Positions 15,581-23,442 of a stretch of 29,528 nt of DNA are shown here, in pieces (positions within the stretch are counted from its first letter, which is position 1; each line of letters starts with the position of its first letter). The DNA is taken from contig PEWI01000106.1 in assembly GCA_002779555.1 (NCBI GenBank), forward strand, positions 1 to 29,528, written 5' to 3'. The notes below the pieces were generated by a model. It was not told the DNA's origin. It saw only the letters and a list, made by a program, of their open reading frames with translations, and ran no database searches. Origin of the DNA: Candidatus Bathyarchaeota archaeon CG07_land_8_20_14_0_80_47_9 (GTDB lineage Archaea; Thermoproteota; Bathyarchaeia; Bathyarchaeales; Bathycorpusculaceae). A program made the translations under genes and the position numbers.

Positions 15581-16589
15581 ATTCGCCGACCATCTCCCGT
15601 TTGAAGGGGTATTTCACGCCGTGCAGTTCATCTGCAAAGCTGGACGAGAGTTCCTCCTCCCGCAGCATACCCATTATTCCAGCATCTACTAGTGTTTTTT
15701 CCACCTGGTCAAGGTACTGAAGTAATTTGGCGTCGGCTGGTGCGGAGAAATCATGAGCAAGCCACAAAGGGATCGGGTATCCTAGGCACCTGGGATCTTC
15801 CGCCACTGAGGTCAAAGGAGCAAGCAACTCGCCTATTTGCCGGTTTGTCAGGTACTCCATAATGTCACAACGGAAAACGCGTGAGCTTCCTTCACACAAT
15901 TTGGCGAGTGAGATATCCCCGTACAGACTCACATCCTTGTCAGCTTCTCTAATCGGGTGATAAACCCAGATACCGTGAGGAGAGAGCATACTCGTAGTAG
16001 CTATGAAGTCCTTTCCTTTTTCATCATGAAGTGACGGCGAATTCTTACTGATAGCCAAGAGGTTGACTCCGTCTTGTTCGCATCTCTCGTAGAGCGAGAC
16101 GCGGAACTTCCTCTCTCCGCCGAAATATCCGCCCCCATCGAGCAGAAGGTAGTTACTACGAGGAGAAGTATGCTCGTAGTAAAGGGGACTGCTCTTGTCT
16201 TGAAGAAGACCTAACGCCATTTGGCTTTCCATCTCAATTCTCACATCTGTAAGGAAATTACTACGAGTACGTGCATCCCCAACCACCGTACACAATCTTT
16301 CCAGGTACCCCCAGTCAACCTCGCGCTCTTTAACGAAGGCGTAGGCAGCACGCATCTAGACACCCAAATTGTTGGCCCTCTTAAGCGTCCTCGTCGAGCA
16401 GTCAACAGCAACGAAAACCCCGCAGAAACTACTGATCTTTTCCAAGGGCTTTATCCTGGATATTTCAGGTTTGATGGATATCGCCGGCTCTTCTCTCACT
16501 TCAGCTGCGCCTGGAACCCTGCCTTTGTCTACGTAGAGTTTGAGTTTCTTTTTCATATCGGTGAAGTCTGCTCCTATTTCGTCGCTCAT
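15573..16589 (-). pseudogene. nurA: NurA-like 5'-3' nuclease interrupted by an in-frame TAG
   Basis: About 338 codons from ATG 16589 (MSDEIGADFTDMKKKLKL), which has GAGGGTGG upstream; GTG 16595 is a poorer start. The catalytic motif I region is FVAVDCSTRTLKRANN, with the metal-binding Asp kept (most relatives have DGS). Right after NNLGV comes TAG (16356-16358), then the frame continues MRAAYAFVKEREVDWGYLER, matching what follows motif I in NurA. Further motifs are YLLLDGGGYFGGERKFR, LLAISKNSPSLHDEKGK and the C-terminal YPIPLWLAHDFSAPADAKL. The continuous homology across the TAG shows one gene. It ends with TGA and overlaps herA, the standard HerA-NurA operon order. A restart at ATG 16355 would lack the catalytic Asp. 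Confidence 0.82.
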
Positions 16590-16714
16590 GCGCACGCCAC
16601 CCTCTCTTCAACTCGGAAAGTAGAAAACCCCTTTAAGACTGCCGCGTGTTTGCTTATTATCTTTTGTTGATTATAGGAAGCCAGTCCGTGTTTAGTGGCG
16701 CTCAGCAATTCTTT

Positions 16715-17146
16715 CTACGGCATATGCTGTTTGAGCATGGCTTGAGGCACGTTTGGAGCCAACCTGTATTTTAGGCTGTTAGAGGCTCCTGTCTTGAGTA
16801 GGTTCCCTCTGTTCACCATTCTAGCCAAATAGGTTGCCGCGGTGCTGAGACTGAGAGGTTCCTTAAACTCCTGCTCGTAAACCGCTTGGACTTCTCGCGA
16901 AGAGAACCAAACCAGCGGGAAATGCTTCTGGACACTCATGCGAACCTTGTCGTATTTGGAGAGCCCGCTCTTTGCCTCTTCATGGTTAGCCGCTGCACTG
17001 CTGCCTTCAGGCGGTGCTCCCCCCAAAAGTTCCACTAAATCCAAGAGGCGCAAAGCCTTCTCACGCGTTATCTGCCCTTCGAAGGCCACAGTATATCGAT
17101 TGCCTTCACTATCGAACAGTTCAATGCGCATTCTTCTCGCAGGCAT
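16715..17146 (-). CDS. Winged-helix-like protein upstream of nurA-herA
   Basis: A 143-residue protein with two parts. The N-terminal 45 residues (MRIELFDSEGNRYTVAFEGQ, then ITREKALRLLDLVELLGG) resemble a short beta-helix module that I associate with many uncharacterised proteins of Bathyarchaeia-like archaea. Residues about 68-135 (VQKHFPLVWFSSREVQAVYE, LSLSTAATYLARMVNRGNLL, SLKYRLAP) look like a winged helix. The start may be ATG 17146 or ATG 17131. It ends with TAG; reading on, the frame stays open for 43 codons to a TGA overlapping the nurA ATG, but this stretch has a promoter-like TTAAAG and looks non-coding. Probably a regulator or accessory factor transcribed with nurA-herA. Confidence 0.7.
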   Translation of the reverse strand: MPARRMRIELFDSEGNRYTVAFEGQITREKALRLLDLVELLGGAPPEGSSAAANHEEAKSGLSKYDKVRMSVQKHFPLVWFSSREVQAVYEQEFKEPLSLSTAATYLARMVNRGNLLKTGASNSLKYRLAPNVPQAMLKQHMP

Positions 17147-17150
17147 TAAC

Positions 17151-17160
17151 GGTGTACACC
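17151..17160. promoter_or_regulatory. Perfect palindrome GGTGTACACC before the winged-helix gene
   Basis: The 10-bp palindrome lies 5 bases upstream of the ATG at 17146. Further upstream on the minus strand are two TGTGAA half-sites in direct repeat and a CTATAA box. Together they look like an operator region, assigned by pattern only. Confidence 0.4.
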
Positions 17161-17600
17161 TTCAGCAGGTGCTTCACAAGTTTACAGTTCACACGTTATA
17201 GGCGTTATGGTTAACATGAAAAAGCAGAGAGGCCCCACAGTAGTCCAATTACCTGAACGGACCGACTGCGCTGCCTATTTCGCCGCCACAGTGTTCACAC
17301 GTCCTGAAAAAGCGAGAAGAGGAAAGGAGAAGCTCCAGGCGCGAAGTTGCAGTGGAAGCGTAGGGGTGCCATATTCACAGAAAAGAAACAAGAAACAGTC
17401 AATACTGCCGAAAACAAGGTCAAAAAAGAACCACACATGAGTCAACTTCACAAGGCATTCGCAAAAAGTGAAGTGAATAGACATCTCGAACTGGCCTGCT
17501 GCACTAGAAACTCGGGAAAGTGGTTCAATAGCTCCGCATGGCTGTTGGGCATTCAATGCTGCGCTGTGGAACTGTGTCGTAATTTGCATATAACAAGGAG
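17161..17600. other. Region without a convincing gene, left of the origin
   Basis: Open frames here (for example 17207-17440 plus and 17275-17607 minus) lack family features, good starts or coupling to neighbours. A minus-strand fragment TCEHCGGEIGS near 17280-17310 resembles half a zinc ribbon and could be a gene relic, but no complete gene can be built from it. Confidence 0.5.
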
Positions 17601-17602
17601 AC

Positions 17603-17629
17603 CACACCCCTCGATTTCTATTGGAGACG
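17603..17629 (-). promoter_or_regulatory. ORB-like origin recognition box (inverted)
   Basis: The minus strand contains CTCCAATAGAAATCGAGGGG, close to the archaeal ORB pattern (a short dyad TCCAnTGGAAA followed by a G-run). The dyad is imperfect (ATAG instead of ATGG-type) but the spacing to GGGG is kept. Confidence 0.6.
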
Positions 17630-17787
17630 CTTGGTCAACGAGCTATAGAAGAATGTCTGTTGGAAAAGTTTTTGAAACTGTCTAAAAACTTTAATGATAA
17701 TGATTATAATCAATTTTGTGTACTTACCCATTAGAGTATATTTCTCTAAGTAAAGAAGTCAACATTTCATTTTACAAATAGGTAGAG

Positions 17788-17811
17788 ATTTCCACTGGAA
17801 ACTCTGGGGTC
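17788..17811 (+). promoter_or_regulatory. ORB-like origin recognition box
   Basis: TTTCCACTGGAAACTCTGGG followed by one more G and TC. It has the full dyad TTCCACTGGAA and the G-string at the spacing known for Orc1/Cdc6 binding sites. This is the best match in the window. Confidence 0.78.
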
Positions 17812-17904
17812 TGTCTGTCATGGACTTTGGGGTTGTGGTGTAGCTTGTTAAGTTCTTTTAGGATTCTAGTGTCTCACATTTAGTTTTCTATACGGCAGAG
17901 CTTA

Positions 17905-17927
17905 TGTTTCCACATGAAAGAGAGGCG
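17905..17927 (+). promoter_or_regulatory. Weaker ORB-like box next to the orc1/cdc6 start
   Basis: TTTCCACATGAAAGAGAGGC shares the TTTCCAC, TGAAA and G-rich elements with the box at 17788 but has a broken dyad and G-run. It ends 29 bases before the orc1/cdc6 ATG, so binding could also regulate the initiator. Confidence 0.45.
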
Positions 17928-17956
17928 TTACCTCTGTAACTGAGCGGGGAGTAACA

Positions 17957-19198
17957 ATGGGGGGTCATAACATACTTGACGATGTGTTCGATAGGTTCGT
18001 GAGTAACGCGAGGGTGTTCAAGGACAGAGAGGTTCTGAGGCATGATTACCTGCCGGACAGGTTGCCTCACCGAGAGGAACAGATCAGGCTGCTGGGAGAG
18101 ACAGTCACCCCTGCATTGAAAGGTGCCAGAAGCTCTAACATATTCATCTATGGAAAAACCGGAACCGGAAAGACGGCTGTCACAAAGTATGTTTTGAGTC
18201 ACCTTGAAGTTAAAGCCAAACAGCTTAACGCGCCCGTAAGGTTTTGCTACGTAAACTGCCAGATGGCAGCGTCAGAATATCGTGTTTTTGCGAGCTTGTG
18301 CCAAAGTGTAGGCATGGCGGTTCCGTTCACAGGCCTCTCGGTCGGTGAAGTTTTTGACAGGCTTCGGACAGGTTTGGACGCTGCCCAAATAATATTTATC
18401 GTTGTTCTGGACGAAGTTGATTCTCTCATAAAGACACGCGGCGACGGTCTTCTCTACGAACTGACAAGGATAAACGAGACCCTATCAAAGAGCAAGGTTG
18501 CCCTCATCGGCATCTCAAACGACCTGCGGCTCAAAGAGTTTCTTGACCCCCGCGTTTTCAGCTCGCTCAGTGAAGAAGAAATCGTTTTCAGGCCCTATGA
18601 CGCTAGTGAACTGAAGAGCATTTTGCTTGAACGTGCAAAGTCAGCGTTTTGCGACAATGCCCTGTCCGATTGTGCATTAAGCCTTTGCGCTGCTCTGGCT
18701 GCTGCCGAGCACGGAGATGCACGAAGGGCATTGGATCTGCTGCGCGTGGCGGGTGAGGTTGCCGAGCGGAAGGGCGCGGCCATCGTGGTGGAAGAGCATG
18801 TGCGAGACGCGGAGAAAAACATTGAACATAACCGCGTTATTGAGGCTCTCCAAAACCTGACCTTACACTCGAAACTTGTCGTCTTGAGCGTTTACCACCT
18901 GAACAGGACAAATGTCTATAGTGCCATCACAGGTGAGATTTTCGACGTTTACAATGAACTGTGCAGCGAGTTGGGGGTCACACCCTTGACGCAGCGCCGC
19001 CTGAGTACTTTGGTGAATGAGCTTGATTCGATGGGTTTGTTGAATGCGAAGGTCGTGAGCATGGGAAGGTATGGACGGACAAAAAAGATCATGTTGGAGC
19101 TGTCCCGCACTCTTGTTCGAGACGTCTTCGGCGGCGATGCACGGCTTGGGCGCTTGGTCGACTATGAGCCCAAATGTCTGCGAAAACACGCAAGCTGA
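17957..19198 (+). CDS. Orc1/Cdc6 replication initiator
   Basis: A 413-residue AAA+ protein that recognises ORB elements and loads the MCM helicase. An N-terminal DDVFDRFVSNARVFKDREVL and DYLPDRLPHREEQ block is typical of the family. Walker A GKTGTGKTAV is at about 65-74, Walker B IVVLDEVDSL near 147-156, sensor-1-like LIGISNDLRL near 178, and the arginine-finger/sensor-2 region includes HGDARRALDLLRVAGEVAE. A C-terminal winged helix occupies roughly 300-390 (SAITGEIFDVYNELCSELGV, TQRRLSTLVNELDSMGLLNA). ATG 17957 has a GGGGAG site. Its upstream ORB-like boxes fit the usual pairing of origin and initiator gene. Converges on DP1. Confidence 0.96.
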   Translation: MGGHNILDDVFDRFVSNARVFKDREVLRHDYLPDRLPHREEQIRLLGETVTPALKGARSSNIFIYGKTGTGKTAVTKYVLSHLEVKAKQLNAPVRFCYVNCQMAASEYRVFASLCQSVGMAVPFTGLSVGEVFDRLRTGLDAAQIIFIVVLDEVDSLIKTRGDGLLYELTRINETLSKSKVALIGISNDLRLKEFLDPRVFSSLSEEEIVFRPYDASELKSILLERAKSAFCDNALSDCALSLCAALAAAEHGDARRALDLLRVAGEVAERKGAAIVVEEHVRDAEKNIEHNRVIEALQNLTLHSKLVVLSVYHLNRTNVYSAITGEIFDVYNELCSELGVTPLTQRRLSTLVNELDSMGLLNAKVVSMGRYGRTKKIMLELSRTLVRDVFGGDARLGRLVDYEPKCLRKHAS

Positions 19199-19258
19199 AG
19201 ATGATGCCAAAAAGCAGCTGGCAGCAAATAGCCTCAGAATGAACTGTACTTAGCAGGC

Positions 19259-20821
19259 CTAGCTGAACGGAACGACCGTAACTTCTAGCGTTTCAAGATT
19301 CACAACTGGAACTTTCCCAGGAGTCGGCATAAACCCGTTTCTGCGCATATACTCAGTCTGCTCTTGCCAGCATCCGGAGTTTACAGTCAACACGCCGCGG
19401 TAGTTGCCGTACTCTAATGCGTGCACATGACCGGCGTGGAAAATGTCTGGGACACGCTCTATCACAAGCGAGTCTTTGTTCTCAGGTGACAATGGAGTCT
19501 TCCCGCCGTACAGTGGTGCTAGATGCCGACCCTGTAATAGCAGCCTCATTGCCTTTTCAGGGTGGCCGTAGGCCATGCCAGGAACTGTTGAGATGATGTC
19601 ATCTAAGCTGCGGCCGTGAAACATTAGCACTTCAACGCCGTGAAGGCTGAGGAAGCAGGGGTCTCCAAGGGAATGGATCTTCCTTGACTCCTGTAACGTT
19701 TCGAGGAAGACGCCCGATATTGGTGGTTGAGGAAGGGCCTTTCGTGGGGCATCGTGGTTTCCTGGAGTGATTACAACCTCTACATAATCAGGTATCTGTT
19801 CAAGATATCTTGCTGCCAGTCTGTACTGCTTGTAGACATCCTTAACGGCCAACTCCTTCACTTGGTTAGGATACACTCCTATTCCGTCAACTATGTCACC
19901 GGCTATGAGAACGTATTTCACCCTGCTTGCTATTTCTCTCAGCTCTTCATTCCCGTATTTGCCGTTAAGCCAGAGTATGAAACGGTTAAACGCCTCGCGC
20001 GTGAACTTCGTGCTGCCGACATGCATATCTGAAGTGAGCACAGCATAAACTGGCTCGGAGGCCTTGTGCTGAGTTCTCTGGGCAACATCAGGCAGAATGA
20101 CGTCTTCCGCTATCAGGAGGCTGGTTCTCGTTTTCACAACGCTCAAACATATAACTTGGTCAGGCAGTAGTGAGCGTGCCTTCTTCTGGACCTCTTGAGG
20201 AGCGTTCTGCGGGACAAGAACCGTTGCCGCTGCATACAGGTCTTCAACCGTCAAGATTGTCCTTTGCTTTGACTCCCTCTTCTCTGTTACCATACCGATT
20301 ATTTTAAGCCTCGTGTTTGCAGGGGCCCTAAACGCGTCAATTATCGACGCTGCACTTTTCACATCGATTCTTTGCCTCAACAATTTCTCCAGACGCTTGT
20401 ACCTGTCTCGGAAGTATTCTAAGAAGCCCTCCACCGTCCCCTTTGAATCCAGCTTGGCGCCGGGATCCTCGATTATGTTGATCCTTGCCTCGACTTCCTT
20501 CGAGTACGGACGGAAGAGCTTCTTTGCTTCAGTTATCATCGGCTGTGGTTCGGTCAATTTTTGAGTGTGTTCCTCGCATGGTTGGATGATGATATCTTTC
20601 GATTGCTCTGGTCCTTTCAGGAGCTGCTCAAGAAACCTTCTGTCTATAAACATTGGTTTGTCAGGCAGATCAGCCATCACTCTTATCGCTTTGTTCATGA
20701 TTTCCGTTGGATCTTCTGTTGCGGCTACCATGCTCAAGAATTCGAAGGCTTCTTTGTCGAGTTGATATCCTGACGCGATTGTCAGTTCCACGGCTTTTTG
20801 CAGTTTTTCGTTTTCACTCAT
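19259..20821 (-). CDS. polB: DNA polymerase D small proofreading subunit DP1
   Basis: A 520-residue partner of DP2. The C-terminal calcineurin-like phosphoesterase carries all metal motifs for 3'-5' exonuclease: LTSDMHVGS near 264, AGDIVDG near 305, PGNHD near 355 and HAGHVH near 463. Before it lies an OB-fold (about 180-250, KIIGMVTEKRESKQRTILTV) and an N-terminal helical domain. The start is taken as ATG 20821 (MSENEKLQKAVELTIASGYQ); the frame is open further upstream to GTG 20938 but that part is Ala/Gln-rich and unlike the family. The stop is TAG, followed two codons later by TAA in the same frame. It converges on orc1/cdc6, so both lie beside the origin. Confidence 0.95.
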   Translation of the reverse strand: MSENEKLQKAVELTIASGYQLDKEAFEFLSMVAATEDPTEIMNKAIRVMADLPDKPMFIDRRFLEQLLKGPEQSKDIIIQPCEEHTQKLTEPQPMITEAKKLFRPYSKEVEARINIIEDPGAKLDSKGTVEGFLEYFRDRYKRLEKLLRQRIDVKSAASIIDAFRAPANTRLKIIGMVTEKRESKQRTILTVEDLYAAATVLVPQNAPQEVQKKARSLLPDQVICLSVVKTRTSLLIAEDVILPDVAQRTQHKASEPVYAVLTSDMHVGSTKFTREAFNRFILWLNGKYGNEELREIASRVKYVLIAGDIVDGIGVYPNQVKELAVKDVYKQYRLAARYLEQIPDYVEVVITPGNHDAPRKALPQPPISGVFLETLQESRKIHSLGDPCFLSLHGVEVLMFHGRSLDDIISTVPGMAYGHPEKAMRLLLQGRHLAPLYGGKTPLSPENKDSLVIERVPDIFHAGHVHALEYGNYRGVLTVNSGCWQEQTEYMRRNGFMPTPGKVPVVNLETLEVTVVPFS

Positions 20822-21156
20822 GCCTTGACTTCTCCGGTCCTGTTTCCTAGGAAGTATTGTGTGGTTTTGTGCTGTGTTTCCCACGGACATTGTTTGATCC
20901 TGTAGGCGGAGAGCTGCTGTTGCAGCCGCAGTCGCCACATCGATTCCGCGACGCTGAAGTGCGAGCCCTAGGATCTCCGCTTAAGCCTATACCTGCCAAG
21001 ACGGTTTGAATCTTTCCCCCCTCTCCCAGCTGGCTCTGTGCCGATTATAGTTTGTGTTTCAATCCTAACACTTACGTCCAAGTTTATATATCGGTTTTTT
21101 GTTTAGACGTGTTAATATTCTGGTTCTGAATATCATCTTGTTGCATGGTGGTTTGA
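20822..21156. promoter_or_regulatory. Divergent promoter region of DP1 and the AbrB-PhoU gene
   Basis: A strong TATA box TTTATATAT is at 21083-21091, 66 bases before the GTG at 21157. It is flanked by ACGTC (21074-21078) and GACGT (21106-21110), an inverted pair that could be an operator. For DP1, a TTAAG box near 20980-20988 on the minus strand is the more likely promoter, giving a leader of more than 100 bases. No separate gene is visible. Confidence 0.5.
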
Positions 21157-22140
21157 GTGAGCGAGGTTCGCAAGGTACAGCGCACTGCAAGCGGAACGTT
21201 CTTTGTAAGTCTGCCTAAAGCATGGGGTCAGCAGTACGGTTTAGAGCGCGGGGCTGTCGTGGCCATCAGCGTGACTGATGACGGTAAGCTTCTGATAGAC
21301 CCGAAGTATAATGTTGAACCCTCCCCACGAGCAATCACTTTGAAGCCGAGCGCTTATCTAGGCCGCGAAATTATGGGCAAGTACTTGCTGGGTTTTGACA
21401 TTATCCGTGTTGAGTCAAAGGACCACCTTAGTCCTGAAGTGCGAGAGGTTATAAAGAAGACTGTCAGCGGTTTGGTTGGCTTGGAGATCGTGGAAGAGGA
21501 CTATACCGGAATTGTCGTGCAGTGCTTGTTAGAGCCCTCAGGTTTTCCGCCAGAAAAGATACTGCGACGGGGCTATGCCATCGCTGCTGGTATGCACCGC
21601 GACGTTGTCAATGCTCTGGTAGACGGAGACCTGCGTTTAGCGAAAAACGTCATAGATCGTGACGATGAGGTAAATAGGCTTTACTTCCTTTCGGTTCGAA
21701 TATTACGCACAATAATTCAGAACCCCGAACTAAGCGAGAAGCTCGGTGTTCGCCAGATTGAGTGCTTGGACTACCGTCTTGCGGCAAGCTTAGTAGAAGC
21801 AATAGGCGACGAATGTGTACATGCAGCTCAAAAAATCGGAGAGCTGAACAGTGCAAAACTCGCGATGGACTTGAAAAAGGCGTTTGTCAATTTTCACACT
21901 GCGTGCTTTGAGGCGCACGAGAATGCAGTGAAAGCCTTTCTTTCAGGCGACATCGACTTGGCAGAAGAAGTACGAAACATGAGGGAGAAGATTGCAAAGA
22001 TTTTTGCTGACATCGAGAAGATTGCAAGGGCCCAATCGCTTGATGTGATGCCTCAGATTCTGGCGGTTGCTTCTGCTTTGGGTCAGATTTACGAGCACAG
22101 CGTTGACATATCAGACTTAGTCATGCCTAAAAAAGTCTAA
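21157..22140 (+). CDS. AbrB/SpoVT N-domain fused to PhoU: phosphate uptake regulator
   Basis: A 327-residue protein. Residues 1-50 (RKVQRTASGTFFVSLPKAWG, QQYGLERGAVVAIS) form a swapped-hairpin AbrB/SpoVT DNA-binding domain. Residues about 115-325 carry two PhoU-type helical bundles (DVVNALVDGDLRLAKNVIDR, DDEVNRLYF; then NAVKAFLSGDIDLAEEVRNM, with EHSVDISDLV at the end). This fusion is common in archaea and is thought to couple phosphate state to transcription. Start is GTG 21157 with GGTGG at 21146-21150. No Pst transporter genes are in the window, so the regulated genes are elsewhere. Confidence 0.92.
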   Translation: MSEVRKVQRTASGTFFVSLPKAWGQQYGLERGAVVAISVTDDGKLLIDPKYNVEPSPRAITLKPSAYLGREIMGKYLLGFDIIRVESKDHLSPEVREVIKKTVSGLVGLEIVEEDYTGIVVQCLLEPSGFPPEKILRRGYAIAAGMHRDVVNALVDGDLRLAKNVIDRDDEVNRLYFLSVRILRTIIQNPELSEKLGVRQIECLDYRLAASLVEAIGDECVHAAQKIGELNSAKLAMDLKKAFVNFHTACFEAHENAVKAFLSGDIDLAEEVRNMREKIAKIFADIEKIARAQSLDVMPQILAVASALGQIYEHSVDISDLVMPKKV

Positions 22141-22149
22141 CTTCAACGT

Positions 22150-23370
22150 CTAGATTGGCAGCCTATCTACTTTTCGGGGTTCCTTTGCAAGCGAAGCGCG
22201 TTCTTCTAGTCTCAACTCGTGGGTGTATTGGACTTCACCGCTTATCTGGCAGTGAGACTCTATTGTTATGTCTTCTCCGTAGACGTTTTCTGCATGCGTC
22301 CCACTCTCCAGCACTATTCTCTTTCCATATACACTTTCCACATGTGCGTCTCTGCCAACTATGACCTCTTCCGCCCTCAAGAGTCCGTGGGCCTCGCCTC
22401 TTCTTCCTATTTCAATGAATCTTGCAGCAACACCGTCGCCTGTGGCAATTGAACCGCCAACCTCCACACGTTCTTCCGCCGTGACTTTCTGTGCACGAAG
22501 TGAACCGCCGACATCAATGTCTTTCGCGACGATCTCACCCCTGACATCGACTTTCCCACCAACATCCAAAGTCCCTGAAAGCATCAGAGATCCGTCAATG
22601 TCCACTCTTCCTCCTACGTCCAAGCTGCGTCCTTGCGCTTGGCCTGTTATCTCTACTGTCCCGCCAACGTCGATGTTGCTGAACTCTAGGTCACCTTCGA
22701 CTTTGAGTGATCCACCGACGTCTATGTCGTTGCCTTTGCTCTCGTTTCTAAGGTGAACGGCGCCGCCGACGTCAATGTTCTCAAATTCCAAGGGTCCTTT
22801 GGACTCGAAAGTTCCGCCAACGTCTATGTGGTTGATCTTGCCACCGTTGACTTTGACAGTGCCTCCGACGTCTAGCGTTCTGATGTCAACTTTTGATTCG
22901 GCTGAGAGGCTTCCGCCTACGTCAATTTCCTCTGCTGCCACTTCGCCTTTTGCTTCAAGCGTTCCGCCAACGTCTATTTTTTCGGCTTTTATGTTTCCGC
23001 CTGCTTTTAGGCTTCCTCCTACGTCAGCTTCGCCGACGGTGAGGTTCTTGCTAATGTATAGGGTGTCATCTACGTCTGCGTCTTTTACAGTCATTTCTCC
23101 ATAGACTTCCAGACTGCCGTCCTCAACTTCAACGGCATCCTCTACCTGCAGGTTTCCATGGATTACTACTGAGCCTTCGGCTTCGAGGTTTGCGGCCACC
23201 AATGTACATTCAAAGGCGTTGTCTCCTTCGCAGTGAACAGTCCCTGAGACTTTCAACGTAGCGGGGGTCCCACGCGCATTAACCACAGTGTGCCTGCCTA
23301 TTTCCAAGTCTCCATTGACAGCATCTAACGTCACTGTGGTTCTTGACGGGACGGACGTCTTGTTGCTCAT
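22150..23370 (-). CDS. Bactofilin-like beta-helix protein with tandem DVGG repeats
   Basis: A 406-residue protein with no membrane helix. The centre (about residues 115-310) consists of twelve or so copies of a 17-residue unit beginning DVGG: for example DVGGTLEAKGEVAAEEI, DVGGTFESKGPLEFENI, DVGGSLKVEGDLEFSNI. Single 16- and 18-residue units occur. The flanks have looser repeats (GNLQVEDAVEVEDGSLEVYG, GKRIVLESGTHAENVYGEDI). One rung of 17-18 residues is what right-handed beta-helices of the polymer-forming cytoskeletal (bactofilin) family show, so a filament- or scaffold-forming protein is likely. A strong GGAGGAG site serves ATG 23370. It follows the 80-residue gene on the same strand. Ends with TAG. 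Confidence 0.85.
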   Translation of the reverse strand: MSNKTSVPSRTTVTLDAVNGDLEIGRHTVVNARGTPATLKVSGTVHCEGDNAFECTLVAANLEAEGSVVIHGNLQVEDAVEVEDGSLEVYGEMTVKDADVDDTLYISKNLTVGEADVGGSLKAGGNIKAEKIDVGGTLEAKGEVAAEEIDVGGSLSAESKVDIRTLDVGGTVKVNGGKINHIDVGGTFESKGPLEFENIDVGGAVHLRNESKGNDIDVGGSLKVEGDLEFSNIDVGGTVEITGQAQGRSLDVGGRVDIDGSLMLSGTLDVGGKVDVRGEIVAKDIDVGGSLRAQKVTAEERVEVGGSIATGDGVAARFIEIGRRGEAHGLLRAEEVIVGRDAHVESVYGKRIVLESGTHAENVYGEDITIESHCQISGEVQYTHELRLEERASLAKEPRKVDRLPI

Positions 23371-23442
23371 TACTTACTCCTCCAACTCTCTGTCTCTCCG
23401 TGGTGTTATAAGAGATACTCACATTTGGTGACTAGTAACGCT

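Larger units (their letters stand above)
17603..17956. other. Probable chromosomal replication origin beside orc1/cdc6
   Basis: The stretch directly upstream of the initiator gene has the standard archaeal origin plan. There is a minus-oriented ORB-like box at 17603-17629, an AT-rich segment at about 17661-17785 that would serve as the unwinding element (with the palindrome GATTATAATC at 17702-17711), a plus-oriented ORB-like box at 17788-17811, and a weaker one at 17905-17927. The G-runs of the two main boxes point away from the AT-rich centre. No coding frame competes for this space. Confidence 0.75.

Noticed and set aside
16596..16714. Read-through extension of the 16715 gene to a TGA overlapping the nurA start
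   Set aside because: The 43-codon extension is A+T-rich, contains a TATA-like TTAAAG suited to nurA, and has no protein-like pattern. The ATGA overlap is probably chance.
17207..17607. Overlapping open frames and a half zinc-ribbon (TCEHCGGEIGS) left of the origin
   Set aside because: No frame joins a start, both zinc knuckles and a stop; no ribosome binding site or operon context. Possibly a gene relic but not supportable.
20822..20938. N-terminal extension of DP1 to GTG 20938
   Set aside because: The extra 39 residues are Ala/Gln-rich and unlike the DP1 N-terminus, while ATG 20821 begins a typical helical domain.
22361..23104. Plus-strand open frames opposite the DVGG repeat gene
   Set aside because: They are Pro/Thr/Ser-rich mirror frames produced by the repeated DVGG codons on the minus strand.
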